Below, piece by piece: positions 35,287 to 44,621 of a stretch of 64,000 bases of DNA. The notes under the pieces are model-generated. The model was given only the letters and a program-made list of their open reading frames with translations. It had not been told where the DNA came from and did not search any database. The position numbers and the translations under genes are program-made. The stretch is from Hyphomicrobiales bacterium (GTDB lineage Bacteria; Pseudomonadota; Alphaproteobacteria; Rhizobiales; Rhizobiaceae). Within the stretch, counting starts at the first letter, position 1. Every line of letters begins with the position of its first letter. The stretch is taken from positions 45,536 through 109,535 of the forward strand of contig UCKS01000045.1 of assembly GCA_900473045.1 (NCBI GenBank). The letters run 5' to 3'.

Positions 35287-36404
35287 TCGGCCTGTGATAA
35301 GAGCTTGCCGACCCTGACGATATGCTGGTCCCAGGCGACCCGGCTTCTGGTCTCGCCAAACGCGCCCGAATAGGACGATGCAACGAAACCATCCGCCGAT
35401 GGCGCGATCCCGGCCGCATCGGCCAGGCTTTGCTGCCGGATGACCCTGCCGGTCTTGGCATCGACCGTCACCGCGGCTCCACCCTTCGGCGATGTCAGCC
35501 CGACCAGCCCGTCGCGCCGGTTGACGGCGATGGCGCCGACATAGTTGGCGAGCGCCAATGTCGTCTCTTCCGGCAGGTCAAGAAAACGGATGTCTTCACC
35601 GCGCGCAAAGGAACCGGCAAGCGGCGGCAGGTCGTTGCGGGCACCCTCGTACTGGCAGGCAAACCAGACCTTTCCATCCGAATCGATATCGACATGGCGG
35701 GTCGAGAGCTGCCGCAGGTTGCCGGGCATGGCGTGGCGCTCGATCAGTGCGCCGGTGGCCGTGTCGATCAGCGCCAGCGACGGTTCCATATGATCGAGAT
35801 TGAGCTTGGTACGGCCGAAATCCGGATGGGTTTCGATGCCACCATTGGCAACGACCAGCATCTGTCCATCGGCCGACAGGGTCATGTCGTGCGGGCCGAT
35901 ACCATAGGAAGGAAACTCGCCGATACGGGCAAAGCCATTGGTAGCGTCATAGACGCCGATCATGCCGCGATTGCCGGCAAAATCGTTCTCGGTGGCATAG
36001 AGCAGGCGGCCATCGGCGGAAAAGCAGCCATGGCCATAAAAGTGCCGGCCTTCAACGGAGGTGATGACGATCGGCTCGATGCTGTTGTCCGGCGCGAAAA
36101 TCATCGCATAGGTGCCCGGGCGGCGGGCAAAGGCGACCGCGCGGTTGCTGACCGACGACCAACTCATGCCATGCGCACGGGCGGGCAGCGGCACCCGCTC
36201 GATGATCGCCCCCTCCTCCGTCAGCGTCGCCACGCCATAGGACCCATCCGGCGCCATGAAGGCGGAAGCATAAATGGCATCGGTGCGCGACAGTGCGAAG
36301 GCGGCATGGGGGCCAAGGGTCGCTGCCCAGGCAGCACCGGCCATCGTCAGGAAGGTGCGGCGGCCGGTGAGGATCTGGCCGGTGGAGATGGTTTGGTATG
36401 CCAT
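35247..36404 (-). CDS. DUF1513 family periplasmic protein
   Basis: A 385 aa beta-propeller-like protein of unknown function. A twin-arginine-type signal is visible at residues 15-38 (GRRTFLTMAGAAWAATLGPH, cut after AAFA), so it is probably exported folded. DUF1513 genes usually lie beside imelysin and DUF1111 di-haem genes. Here that set lies just upstream on the same strand, but corA and a palindromic repeat intervene. The 3' end overlaps the convergent GNAT gene by 40 bases. Confidence 0.85.
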   Translation of the reverse strand: MAYQTISTGQILTGRRTFLTMAGAAWAATLGPHAAFALSRTDAIYASAFMAPDGSYGVATLTEEGAIIERVPLPARAHGMSWSSVSNRAVAFARRPGTYAMIFAPDNSIEPIVITSVEGRHFYGHGCFSADGRLLYATENDFAGNRGMIGVYDATNGFARIGEFPSYGIGPHDMTLSADGQMLVVANGGIETHPDFGRTKLNLDHMEPSLALIDTATGALIERHAMPGNLRQLSTRHVDIDSDGKVWFACQYEGARNDLPPLAGSFARGEDIRFLDLPEETTLALANYVGAIAVNRRDGLVGLTSPKGGAAVTVDAKTGRVIRQQSLADAAGIAPSADGFVASSYSGAFGETRSRVAWDQHIVRVGKLLSQADQRVRRGVISSQR

Positions 36405-36445
36405 GTAAACAGATCCAAATTGGCCGGTGGCGCTTTCTAGCCTCC

Positions 36446-36578
36446 GTCATTCCTGTGCTCGTCATAGGAATCCAGCCATGCGAAGTCCTTCGCATGGAAG
36501 AGTCTCTTGCGGCGCGGACGCGCCGCAACTGGATCCCCGCCACAAGTCCTCGGGTTAAACCCGAGGAGAGGATGACGG
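36446..36578. repeat. Large composite palindromic repeat (copy 2)
   Basis: This copy is inverted relative to 15536-15657. It has CATGCGAAGTCCTTCGCATG first, then GCGGCGCGGACGCGCCGC, inside CATTCCTGTGCTCGTCATAG and a GAGGATGACGG end. An extra hairpin CCTCGGGTTAAACCCGAGG sits near the right edge. It lies between DUF1513 and corA. Confidence 0.85.
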
Positions 36579-36621
36579 AGAATCTGGGAAATCGCCAGAG
36601 ACACCGGGGCGAACAAGTCGC

Positions 36622-37611
36622 TTAAAGCCAGCCCCGCCGCTTGAAATACAGGAACGGCAGGAAGGCCGATAGCACCATGATGAACAGCGCCAGCGGATAG
36701 CCGAACTGGAATTTCAGCTCCGGCATCGCATCGAAGTTCATTCCGTAGATCGAGGCGACCAGGGTCGGCGGCAGGAAGACGACGGAGGCCACCGAGAAGA
36801 TCTTGATGATCTGGTTCTGCTCGAGATTGATCAGGCCCAGCGTCGCATCGAGCAGGAAATTGATCTTGTTCGACAGGAACAGGGCGTGGTCGCCAAGCGA
36901 GGCGGCGTCGCGCTGGATCAGCTTGATGCGCTGGCGGCTTTCCTTGATCGCCTTGCGCGTGCCGATCCCATCCAGCGCCGTATGATAGGCAACCAGTCGG
37001 CCGACGCTGACGAGGCTTTCGCGGATGACGCTCAAGAAATCGCCCTTCTGGCCGATCTGCTCGATCAGCGACTGCAGGTCGCGGGTCTTCTTGGTGACGC
37101 TCGAATGGTTCTTGCGGAACACTTCCCGCGAAATGGCATCGATCTCGTTGCCGATCCGCTCCAGGGCGTCGGCGGTGCGGTCGATCATCGCTTCCAGCAG
37201 GCCGAGCATGACCAGTTCGCCGCTTTCACAGGAAATGCCGTTCAGGCGCTGCATGCGGGCGGCGTAGAGATGAAACGGCTTGGGGTCCGCATGACGCACC
37301 GTCACCAGTGTGGCGCCCTTCAGGATGAAGGTCACCGGCACCTTGATCGGGTTGTCGCCATCCAGCTCGGTCGCCGCCGTCATCGTCATGAATTCGGCGC
37401 CGTCTTCCTGATAGAGGCGGTCGGAGAGTTCGATCTCCTGCATTTCATCGCGCGTCGGAATTTCGATGCCGAGCTGCTGTTCGACGATGCGGGTTTCATC
37501 CTGGGCGGGATTGAACAGGTCGAACCACACGATCGGCGTGATGTCGCTCATTTCCGGGATGGCGTCGATAACGGCAAGGTGATTGTTCTGGCAGGAATAG
37601 ATGCGCAGCAT
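36622..37611 (-). CDS. corA: CorA-type magnesium/cobalt transporter
   Basis: A 329 aa pentameric metal channel. A large N-terminal cytoplasmic domain (residues 1-265) is followed by two membrane helices. The pore signature YGMNF lies near residue 295, and the C-terminus is the basic FKRRGWL. The start is ATG 37611 (MLRIYSCQN). It lies inside a set of periplasmic metal-related genes, between imelysin and DUF1513, flanked on one side by a palindromic repeat. Confidence 0.93.
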   Translation of the reverse strand: MLRIYSCQNNHLAVIDAIPEMSDITPIVWFDLFNPAQDETRIVEQQLGIEIPTRDEMQEIELSDRLYQEDGAEFMTMTAATELDGDNPIKVPVTFILKGATLVTVRHADPKPFHLYAARMQRLNGISCESGELVMLGLLEAMIDRTADALERIGNEIDAISREVFRKNHSSVTKKTRDLQSLIEQIGQKGDFLSVIRESLVSVGRLVAYHTALDGIGTRKAIKESRQRIKLIQRDAASLGDHALFLSNKINFLLDATLGLINLEQNQIIKIFSVASVVFLPPTLVASIYGMNFDAMPELKFQFGYPLALFIMVLSAFLPFLYFKRRGWL

Positions 37612-37830
37612 GTCGGGTTCCAATCTGGCAAGTCATCGACCGCCAGCGGATACCCCTTGTGATCAGGGGCCTGACGGTCGAAAAAATCGAAGCTCTACTT
37701 CGACTGTCGGGGTTCATGATCCGTTGATCCTTGTTTGGCCGTGTTCGCGCGTGGAACACCGCCGATCCATTGCGCCAATGTGCGTTTGTTGTCAACCGCT
37801 TGCTAGGGACCGGAATGCAGTCTTTTTTGC

Positions 37831-38958
37831 TCAATCGCCATCGGCAAAAGAGAAGCCGGAGCTCAGCCCGATCGCGGCACCGAAATCCAGGTTCAGCCGC
37901 TGCAGGACATCGTTGGTGTTCTGCAGAATGCGGTTCAGCCTGCCGCGCTGTTCGTCATTGGCAATCGCTTCCTCGACCGGCAGATCGATCTCGTCGAGGT
38001 CATCGACGATGGCCTGCAGCAGATAGTTGACGGCGCTGACGACATCGTCCTTGCCATCCGGCAAAAGCGCCTTCATGTCGGCCGTGTTGAACAGGGTCTG
38101 CAACGCCGCAAAGTTCGCGGAGAGCGCCGGCATGGTGTTGCCGGAGCGCCAGTAGATCGCCATTTTCGGATGGCCCTTGTCGGGCTCTCCCTTGATGATG
38201 CCGGCATAGAACGGCCGCAGCCGCTGATCGCGGATGGCTTCGACACCATGAACGAGGATACCGAGCAGTTCGGTGACCGCTTCCTTGCCATCCCGGTAAA
38301 TCGGATTGTTCGGGCCGGGGTTCTTCCAGGCGGCCTGGATACCATCAGGCTTTTCCCATTCGGCATGCAGTTCGCCCGCCACCGCTTTCAGGTTATCGGC
38401 GATCGCTGCGCCATAGCGGCAACGAAAGCCGTTCTTTTCGGTTGGCAGGACTTCTGCCCCGGTACCGTAGAGCACATATTCGAGAGCGCCGAGCCCCTGG
38501 GCTGCCACGCTCTTGCCTTTGAGAGTTTCCGCCGATGTCGCCGTCTCGTCATTCGTCGCCAGAATGCGCTGGACCTGCTTCAGGCCGGTGCTCTTGCGGT
38601 CCGGGAAGAACAGGAAGCGCTCGAAGCGGTTGCCCTCGATCACAGGCCCGACGCGGACGATCTCGATCGTCGACCATTGCTGGACGACTTCGTCAAAGCT
38701 CATCTGCACGTCGCCAAGTGTCTCGTCCGATGGCTTTTCGCAGAGCGTGCGCGCCGCCTCGGCCAGCGTCTCCGTGCCCTCCAGAAGATCGCGGTAGCCG
38801 GGGCGGATGAAATCGTCGACGGCCTTCTGCATGACGCCGGCCACCGCCTCCTGTTTCAGCCCGGCGCGTGGCGCCACCGCCTCTTCATCTTCTGCCATGA
38901 CAGAGAGCGGCAGGAACGCGAGGCTCAAACCGAGAAACAGGATATGCCGGTGGCGCAT
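37831..38958 (-). CDS. Imelysin-family periplasmic protein (second of two)
   Basis: A 375 aa exported protein with a signal peptide (HILFLGLSLAFLPLSVMA). The imelysin domain fold is supported by VDDFIRPGYRDLLEGTETLA. The GxHxxE motif of insulin-cleaving/iron-regulated imelysins reads GLGALEY here, so the histidine is lost and the glutamate kept. The ATG overlaps the DUF1111 stop by one base (TGATG). A role in periplasmic iron handling is inferred from the operon. Confidence 0.88.
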   Translation of the reverse strand: MRHRHILFLGLSLAFLPLSVMAEDEEAVAPRAGLKQEAVAGVMQKAVDDFIRPGYRDLLEGTETLAEAARTLCEKPSDETLGDVQMSFDEVVQQWSTIEIVRVGPVIEGNRFERFLFFPDRKSTGLKQVQRILATNDETATSAETLKGKSVAAQGLGALEYVLYGTGAEVLPTEKNGFRCRYGAAIADNLKAVAGELHAEWEKPDGIQAAWKNPGPNNPIYRDGKEAVTELLGILVHGVEAIRDQRLRPFYAGIIKGEPDKGHPKMAIYWRSGNTMPALSANFAALQTLFNTADMKALLPDGKDDVVSAVNYLLQAIVDDLDEIDLPVEEAIANDEQRGRLNRILQNTNDVLQRLNLDFGAAIGLSSGFSFADGD

Positions 38959-40727
38959 CAGAGGGACTCCAGAAATGTGATCAGGGCTTGTCTATCGGCT
39001 TTTTCCAGTGCGGCAAACCGGTCGCGGGCTTTTGCCGCCTCGCCACCATGCCAGAGGATGGCTTCCGTCAGGTTCCGGGCGCGCCCGTCATGCAGGAAGA
39101 ACGTGTGGCCGCTCACCGTCTTGGTCAGGCCGATCCCCCAGAGCGGCGGCGTGCGCCATTCGCTGCCGGACGCGACACCCACCGGCTGGCCATCGGCCAG
39201 ACCTTCGCCCATGTCATGCAGCAGGAAATCGGAATAGGGCCAGATCAACTGGAAGGCGTGCGCGGGGTTGGCGGCATCGCGGCGGGTGACGAATTTCGGC
39301 ACATGGCAGGACACGCAGCCGGTCTCGTAAAACACCTTCTTGCCATCAAGCGTCTCCGCAAAGCTCGCCTTGCGCCGCGCCGGGACCGCGAGGTTTTCGG
39401 AGTAGAAGGTGATGAGGCCCAGCACCGGATCGGGCGCTTCGGTATCGCCCAACCGGGCCTGGACGCCATCGGCCATCGCCAGACAGGCCGTCTGCGCGGC
39501 GGTGCAATCGCCGTGGCTGCGCCGGGCATCGGGCGACGAGATGCCGATATCATTGGCCAGCGCATCGGCCGCCTGCTGGCGCACTGTGGCACTCTGGGCT
39601 TTCCAGCCGAAACGCCCGAGCGCCAGTTTGCCGGATTGCGGATCACGCACCACCGGCACCTTGCCGCTGATGCCGTCTCCATCCGCATCGTCCGGATCGG
39701 CATGGGCGATGATATCGGCAGGATGAATGGCTTCGATCAGACCGAGCCCGGACATTACCTGCGTCACCCGTGGCGAAAGCGTGGTCGCCGGATCGAGCGG
39801 CCCGTAACCGGGCTTGTCGATCGAATAGCTTGGCTTGCGCAGGGAGACGTTTTCGCCTCCCGCCAGCGTCACAGGCATCTCGGTATAGCGGATCCGCATG
39901 TGGCCTTCAGCGGGAAGACCGGGCACGGCGCTGTCCTGCAATTGCTGGCCATAGACGGGATCGGGGAAATTCAGCACCTCGTGTGCCGCGATCGCCGCGC
40001 GCTCCGCATCGGTCTTCGGCGCGCGGGCAAGACGCAGGAACATCGACGTGGCATCATCGGAGCCTTCCGGCGGATGCCCCCGGCCGTCCTTCAGGTGGCA
40101 GGTCTGGCAGGCGCGGGCATTGTAGAGCGGCCCCAGACCGTCCGACGCCTGGGTCGAGGACGGCGACGACACCCAGAGCTTGCGGAACAGCGCATTGCCG
40201 AGCTTGAAGCTTTCCTCCTCGGCAAAGGTGATGTTGGCCGAGAATTGCGAGAGAATATCCTGGTTGACGGACGCGATCGACGTGCCAGCTCCGCCGGACA
40301 TGGCTTCGAATTTTTCGGCTTTGGAAAAATCTGTGGCTGGGCGCGTGACCACCTCGACGCGCGTTCGGTCCGCATCGGTCAGATCATCGCGGGGTGAAGA
40401 CAGCGGGGCTTTTTCAACAATGCTTTCCGTTTGTGCGGAAGCATTACCCCCCTCTGCCCTGTCTGGCATCTCCCCCTCAAGGGGGGAGATCGATGCGGCA
40501 ACTTCCAGCGCCTCCTGATGTTTCGAAGCAGCGGTTGCCTTGCCTGAGGACGCTGCGGCTGGCTCAGAGTCGATGTCCCCCCTTGAGGGGGAGATGTCAC
40601 GAAGTGACAGAGGGGGGTGACTCACGTCAGGCGCAGAGTTCTCCGCAAAAACGGAAAAGCCGCCCGCCGCGCAACAGAATGCGGCAGCGAGCGGCAGGAC
40701 CAGACGGGGAAAGCCCCAAGCATTCAT
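38958..40727 (-). CDS. Di-haem oxidoreductase, DUF1111 family, with repeat-encoded insert
   Basis: A 589 aa periplasmic c-type cytochrome. A signal peptide (FPRLVLPLAAAFCCAAGG) is followed by a low-complexity linker (residues 30-115), then the DUF1111 domain with two haem sites, ACQTCH (about residue 205) and GCVSCH (about residue 470). The linker holds two inverted copies of a palindromic repeat read as protein at residues 36-53 and 80-94. Start ATG 40727 is chosen because it gives the signal peptide; the frame opens further upstream. It is coupled to both imelysin genes. Confidence 0.9.
   Translation of the reverse strand: MNAWGFPRLVLPLAAAFCCAAGGFSVFAENSAPDVSHPPLSLRDISPSRGDIDSEPAAASSGKATAASKHQEALEVAASISPLEGEMPDRAEGGNASAQTESIVEKAPLSSPRDDLTDADRTRVEVVTRPATDFSKAEKFEAMSGGAGTSIASVNQDILSQFSANITFAEEESFKLGNALFRKLWVSSPSSTQASDGLGPLYNARACQTCHLKDGRGHPPEGSDDATSMFLRLARAPKTDAERAAIAAHEVLNFPDPVYGQQLQDSAVPGLPAEGHMRIRYTEMPVTLAGGENVSLRKPSYSIDKPGYGPLDPATTLSPRVTQVMSGLGLIEAIHPADIIAHADPDDADGDGISGKVPVVRDPQSGKLALGRFGWKAQSATVRQQAADALANDIGISSPDARRSHGDCTAAQTACLAMADGVQARLGDTEAPDPVLGLITFYSENLAVPARRKASFAETLDGKKVFYETGCVSCHVPKFVTRRDAANPAHAFQLIWPYSDFLLHDMGEGLADGQPVGVASGSEWRTPPLWGIGLTKTVSGHTFFLHDGRARNLTEAILWHGGEAAKARDRFAALEKADRQALITFLESL
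40447..40494. repeat. Palindromic repeat copy A inside the DUF1111 gene
   Basis: CCCCCCTCTG, then CATCTCCCCCTCAAGGGGGG and AGATCGATG. The core CCCCCTCAAGGGGG is a hairpin. It is in frame and encodes the segment ISPLEGEMPDRAEGG on the minus strand. Confidence 0.85.
40571..40619. repeat. Palindromic repeat copy B, inverted, inside the DUF1111 gene
   Basis: The reverse complement (CCCCCCTCTG, a GTCACTTCGTGAC hairpin, CATCTCCCCCTCAAGGGGGG) aligns over about 48 bases with copy A. It is in frame and encodes SHPPLSLRDISPSRGDID. The two copies are about 76 bases apart and could pair with each other. Confidence 0.85.
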
Positions 40728-40776
40728 TCCGGAAAACCGGGCCGCTCGCGGCAAGCGGCGGCCCGCCTTTGCTTTC

Positions 40777-42057
40777 TCATTGGAAGACAGCGTTAGGATT
40801 ATCCAGGCTGTCGGAACCTTCAAGCTCGATCGTGCCAAGCTCCAGCGACGCAATGACGCGCTCGACCGTCTTTGCCTGTGCAACAAGGCCATCGATGGCA
40901 GCCTGCACGACGGCATTGCCCTCGGCATTGCCTTCGCCGATCATCTGGTCGTACTTTTCGACCGTCTCGCCGCGCTTGGCCATGGCCTGCATCGCGGTGA
41001 TCGTAGTTGCCAGCTTTTCCTTCATTTCCTTATCGAGCGCCGGATCCTTGGCGGCAACGAGTTCAGACAGCGACGGGCCGGTCACCTTGGTGCCGTCGAC
41101 CTTGGTATAGTCGCCGGTATAGGCCGACTGGATGCCGATCGCGTCATGCAGATGCGAGTTGTAGGTGTTATCGGAGAAGCAATCATGCTCTTCTTCCGGA
41201 TCATGCAGCAAGAGGCCGAGCTTCATGCGCTCGCCAGCCAGTTCGCCGTAGGACAGCGAGCCCATGCCCGTCAGGATGGCGCCGAGGCCAGCCTTGGGGT
41301 CGGCTTCGACATTCTTGGTGGCAGCGCCGTCCGGCGTCCAGTTGGCAACCATGTCCTTCAGGCCAGACACGAGCAGGTCGCTGGCAGCCTTCAGATAGGC
41401 AGCGCGCCGGTCGCAATTGCCGTTGGTGCAGGCCTTGGTGTCATAATCGGTATAGGGACGATTGCCGGCGCCCGGGTCGGTGCCGTTCAGATCCTGGCCC
41501 CAGAGCAGGAATTCGATGGCGTGGTAGCCGGTGGCCACATTCGCCTCGATGCCGCCGGCTTCTTGCAGGGTGCCTGAAAGGAATTCCGGCGTAATGTTGG
41601 TGGCGTCAACATCCTTGCCGTCGATCTTGATGGTCTTGTTGGCAATGACATTGGCGGTGAACAGCGCATTCTCGTCGCTTTCCGCGCCATAGCTCGGATC
41701 GACATAATCGATCAGGCCTTCGTCGAGCGGCCAGGCGTTGACCTTGCCTTCCCACTCGTCGACGATCGGGTTGCCGAAACGATAGACTTCGGTTTCCTGA
41801 TAGGGATTGCGGGCAGCAAGCCAGGCTTCGCGGGCGGCCTTCAGCGTCGCTTCGCTGGGGGTGGCGATCAGCGCGTCGACGGCCTTGTCGAGCGCCTCGG
41901 CGGTCGAGAGCGCATCCGAAAATTTCGCATGAGCCACATCGGCATAGTGCTTGACGACGGCGGCGGCATCGGTTGCGGCATGCGCCGGCTGCAGCGCCAG
42001 CATCGACGTTGCGGTAGCAAGCGCCAGCGCGGCGCCGCGAAGGAATGATTTGGTCAT
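40777..42057 (-). CDS. Imelysin-family periplasmic protein (first of two)
   Basis: A 426 aa exported protein with signal peptide MTKSFLRGAALALATATSML and cleavage after PAHA. The imelysin motif GxHxxE is intact as GYHAIEFLLWGQD near residue 160. Relatives are called iron-regulated protein A and are repressed by iron. It is the first gene of an imelysin-DUF1111-imelysin operon. ATG 42057 is preceded by GGAGAGGCC. An Irr-box-like sequence lies about 150 bases upstream. Confidence 0.92.
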   Translation of the reverse strand: MTKSFLRGAALALATATSMLALQPAHAATDAAAVVKHYADVAHAKFSDALSTAEALDKAVDALIATPSEATLKAAREAWLAARNPYQETEVYRFGNPIVDEWEGKVNAWPLDEGLIDYVDPSYGAESDENALFTANVIANKTIKIDGKDVDATNITPEFLSGTLQEAGGIEANVATGYHAIEFLLWGQDLNGTDPGAGNRPYTDYDTKACTNGNCDRRAAYLKAASDLLVSGLKDMVANWTPDGAATKNVEADPKAGLGAILTGMGSLSYGELAGERMKLGLLLHDPEEEHDCFSDNTYNSHLHDAIGIQSAYTGDYTKVDGTKVTGPSLSELVAAKDPALDKEMKEKLATTITAMQAMAKRGETVEKYDQMIGEGNAEGNAVVQAAIDGLVAQAKTVERVIASLELGTIELEGSDSLDNPNAVFQ

Positions 42058-42203
42058 GGCCTCTCCTGATATCTTTCCCGAATGAAATCCGGTGTTCCCG
42101 CCGCCCGGTATCGCCGGTCGCGCAAGCCGCGCGGCCCGTGATAGGCGTCGCTGTTCAGCCGGATTTTCATGAACCAAAACCAAACTTGTGTCAAAGTGTA
42201 TAG

Positions 42204-42220
42204 TTTAGAATGTTTTCAAT
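42204..42220. promoter_or_regulatory. Candidate Irr/ICE box upstream of the imelysin operon
   Basis: TTTAGAATGTTTTCAAT matches the iron-control element TTTRGAAYNRTTCYAAA at 14 of 17 positions by eye. It lies 147 bases before the first imelysin ATG, in an AT-rich stretch where a promoter is expected. A second reading, as a plain promoter, cannot be excluded. Confidence 0.4.
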
Positions 42221-42284
42221 GTGGGTGCGGCAGAAAAGCTCGCCGCATCTGCTGCGACGAGCCTATCGGAAGCCTTAATCAGGC

Positions 42285-43574
42285 TCAGTTCTTGCGGCCC
42301 ATCAGGCAGAAGAAGAAGCCATCGGTATCGGTGGATGCCGGCGTCAGCGTCACGGTCTTCATGTCTGCAGACCACGGCTGCCTCTTGTCGGTGCCGAACA
42401 GATCGGCCCAGGCGTCGGCAGCGGAGAGAATTTCGAATTCCGGATTATCCTCGCAGAACGCGTAGACCTGTGCCTCGTTTTCCTCCGGCAGCACCGAACA
42501 GGTGACGTAGATCAGGTGACCACCGGGACGCACGAAGGACGAGGCACCAGCCAGAGCTTCCTGCTGCTGGCCCAGCCGCTCCTCGAGGTTCTTCTGCGTC
42601 AGCCGCCACTTGGTATCCGGACGGCGGCGCCAGGTGCCGGTGCCGGTGCAGGGCGCATCGACCAGGACGCGATCGAACTTGCCGGTAAACGGCATCAGGC
42701 CGTCCAGCCGGTCATGCACCTGCACATTGCGTGTGCCTGCGCGCTTCAGCCGCTCGATGATCGGCGCCAGGCGCTTGCGGTCGGTGTCATAGGCGTGGAT
42801 CTGGCCCTTGTTGTTCATGGCTGCCGCCATGGCCAGCGTCTTGCCGCCGCCGCCGGCGCAATAATCGAGGATCTGGTCGTTTTCCTTCGGCATGACGAGA
42901 TCGGCGACGATCTGCGAGCCTTCGTCCTGAACCTCGAACCAACCTTTTTCGAAGGAGATTTCGGCGGTGACGTTGGGAAGGCGCGAAGCCCCCTCGCCTG
43001 CCTTGACGCGGATGCCGTTGCGGGCAATCGCCGCCGGCTCGACGGCGCTGCGATCCAGTGCCTTGAGCACCTTGTCGCGTGTCGCCTTCAGCGTATTAAC
43101 CCGCAGGTCGAGCGCCGGACGGCCAGCCAGAGCCTGCGCTTCCTCCAGCCAGTCCTCGTCGAAGTTTTCTTCAAACGACGGCTGGACCCATTCCGGGATG
43201 TCGCCCTGTACATGCAGCGGCGCATCATCGAGCTTACGGCTGGCAAAGGCGGCAGTCATCTCGGCGGTCAGGGGCTCAGGCGCAAACTTGTCGCCTTCCA
43301 GCTCGGCGGCCAACTGCTCGGGCGAAACGCCCCACTGGCGGAACATGACGGCATGGCCGAGCGCCGTGGCGCTGTCGCTGTCCATCAGATAAGCATGCGA
43401 GAGCTTCATCCGCAGCGCGTCATAAACGATATTGCCGATTGCGGCGCGATCGCCGGACCCCGCGAAGCGATGTGCCAGCCCCCAGTCCTTGAGGGCTTCG
43501 GCAACGGGACGCTTGCGCGTTTCGATATCGGCAAGAACCTCAATGGCTCCGGCGAGCCTGCCACCCAGTCGCAT
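42285..43574 (-). CDS. RsmB/NOP-family RNA cytosine methyltransferase
   Basis: A 429 aa SAM-dependent m5C RNA methyltransferase. An N-terminal NusB-like RNA-binding part (GSGDRAAIGNIVYDALRMKL) precedes the catalytic domain with QILDYCAGGGGKTLAMAAAM, VDAPCTGTGTWRRRPD (motif IV cysteine) and VTCSVLPEEN (motif VI cysteine). It resembles RsmB but may act on another rRNA or tRNA site. In many rhizobia it stands upstream of purine genes; here rlpA-like precedes it. Confidence 0.88.
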   Translation of the reverse strand: MRLGGRLAGAIEVLADIETRKRPVAEALKDWGLAHRFAGSGDRAAIGNIVYDALRMKLSHAYLMDSDSATALGHAVMFRQWGVSPEQLAAELEGDKFAPEPLTAEMTAAFASRKLDDAPLHVQGDIPEWVQPSFEENFDEDWLEEAQALAGRPALDLRVNTLKATRDKVLKALDRSAVEPAAIARNGIRVKAGEGASRLPNVTAEISFEKGWFEVQDEGSQIVADLVMPKENDQILDYCAGGGGKTLAMAAAMNNKGQIHAYDTDRKRLAPIIERLKRAGTRNVQVHDRLDGLMPFTGKFDRVLVDAPCTGTGTWRRRPDTKWRLTQKNLEERLGQQQEALAGASSFVRPGGHLIYVTCSVLPEENEAQVYAFCEDNPEFEILSAADAWADLFGTDKRQPWSADMKTVTLTPASTDTDGFFFCLMGRKN

Positions 43575-43756
43575 CTTTCAAACTCCATTTTCCGCCGTGG
43601 TAGCGGTGATGGCCGTCAAGAGCAAGCCGGGAGGCGCTTGCGCGTGACGAATGCTGACCAGATGGGAGGCTGTGGTTTACCCCGGAAGGCGGCGCCTTTC
43701 CGTTGAAACCGTATCAAGTCCATCCGGAACAAATCCCGGACCGGGGTGTTTTGTCG

Positions 43757-44158
43757 TCAGCTGACGACGCGATAACAGATGCTGGCAGTACCGGAGCTGA
43801 CCATGCCGATATGGGACGCGGCGGCCTTGGAGAGATCGAGAACACGGCCGCGAATGAAAGGGCCACGATCGTTGATGCGGACGACCACTGTCTTGCCGTT
43901 ACGCTTGTTGGTGACGGCGACCTTCGTGCCGAACTTGAGATTGCGATGAGCGGCCGTCAGATAGCTGGCATTCATCCGCTCGCCCGACGCGGTGCGCGAC
44001 GACAGTGCATACCAGGATGCACCGCCGCAATTGCCGGCGCGTGCTTGGCTTGGTTTTCCCTGACCAGGTGCTGCCTGGCTCGGCGTGACCGCCGTGAATG
44101 TTGCCCCCAAGGCAAACACCGCTGCCAGAGCAGCGGACGTTATTTTCATCTTGATCAA
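43757..44158 (-). CDS. RlpA-like double-psi beta-barrel protein
   Basis: A 133 aa exported protein. The signal peptide ([20 protein letters not shown]) is followed by a double-psi beta-barrel domain with [40 protein letters not shown] and [19 protein letters not shown]. RlpA proteins are septal lytic transglycosylases; this short form lacks the SPOR domain, so septal targeting is doubtful. The upstream gap of 463 bases probably holds its promoter. Confidence 0.9.
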   Translation of the reverse strand: MIKMKITSAALAAVFALGATFTAVTPSQAAPGQGKPSQARAGNCGGASWYALSSRTASGERMNASYLTAAHRNLKFGTKVAVTNKRNGKTVVVRINDRGPFIRGRVLDLSKAAASHIGMVSSGTASICYRVVS

Positions 44159-44159
44159 A

Positions 44160-44620
44160 CAGATGACCCCTACGCTTGAAATTTAGTTAAGTCTTAATAA
44201 CGAAGGCTTGGTTTTTCAGGGGGAAAAATGGCGAAAACGTGCTTCAACCTTTAACGTTGCATTAGGCTCTATTAACAATCTGAGATAATTTAAAATTGCG
44301 AAATTTTGAAATCCTATGATTTAGCCAGTTAAACCCTTTGGATTCAGCGATTAACCTTCTGGAAGCCATGCGTACCAGTTCGATCATCTATCACCTGAAG
44401 AAAAAGGATTCAATTTTTTGAAATTGGCTAAATCCATCCGCTTTCGAAGCTAGAGAATCCTGCATTCCCGCCATAGGTGTACGATTTCGGCAGTACTACG
44501 GGGATATTCTTGCCGGTCCGGCAGACCAACCGGCCATCTCGCGAGCGATATTTCGCCACAATTCGACCCGATCTATCGGAACCGGGACATAGACTATCTG
44601 CAGATGCTTTTACTTGAAAT
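44160..44620. other. AT-rich intergenic region without recognisable gene
   Basis: These 460 bases between the rlpA-like gene and an SDR gene are clearly AT-richer than their surroundings. No tRNA, conserved small RNA, or convincing open frame was seen on either strand. It probably holds the rlpA-like promoter. Confidence 0.4.
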
Positions 44621-44621
44621 A

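Noticed and set aside
44160..44620. tRNA or small RNA gene in the AT-rich gap
   Set aside because: No cloverleaf, CCA end or strong terminator could be traced.
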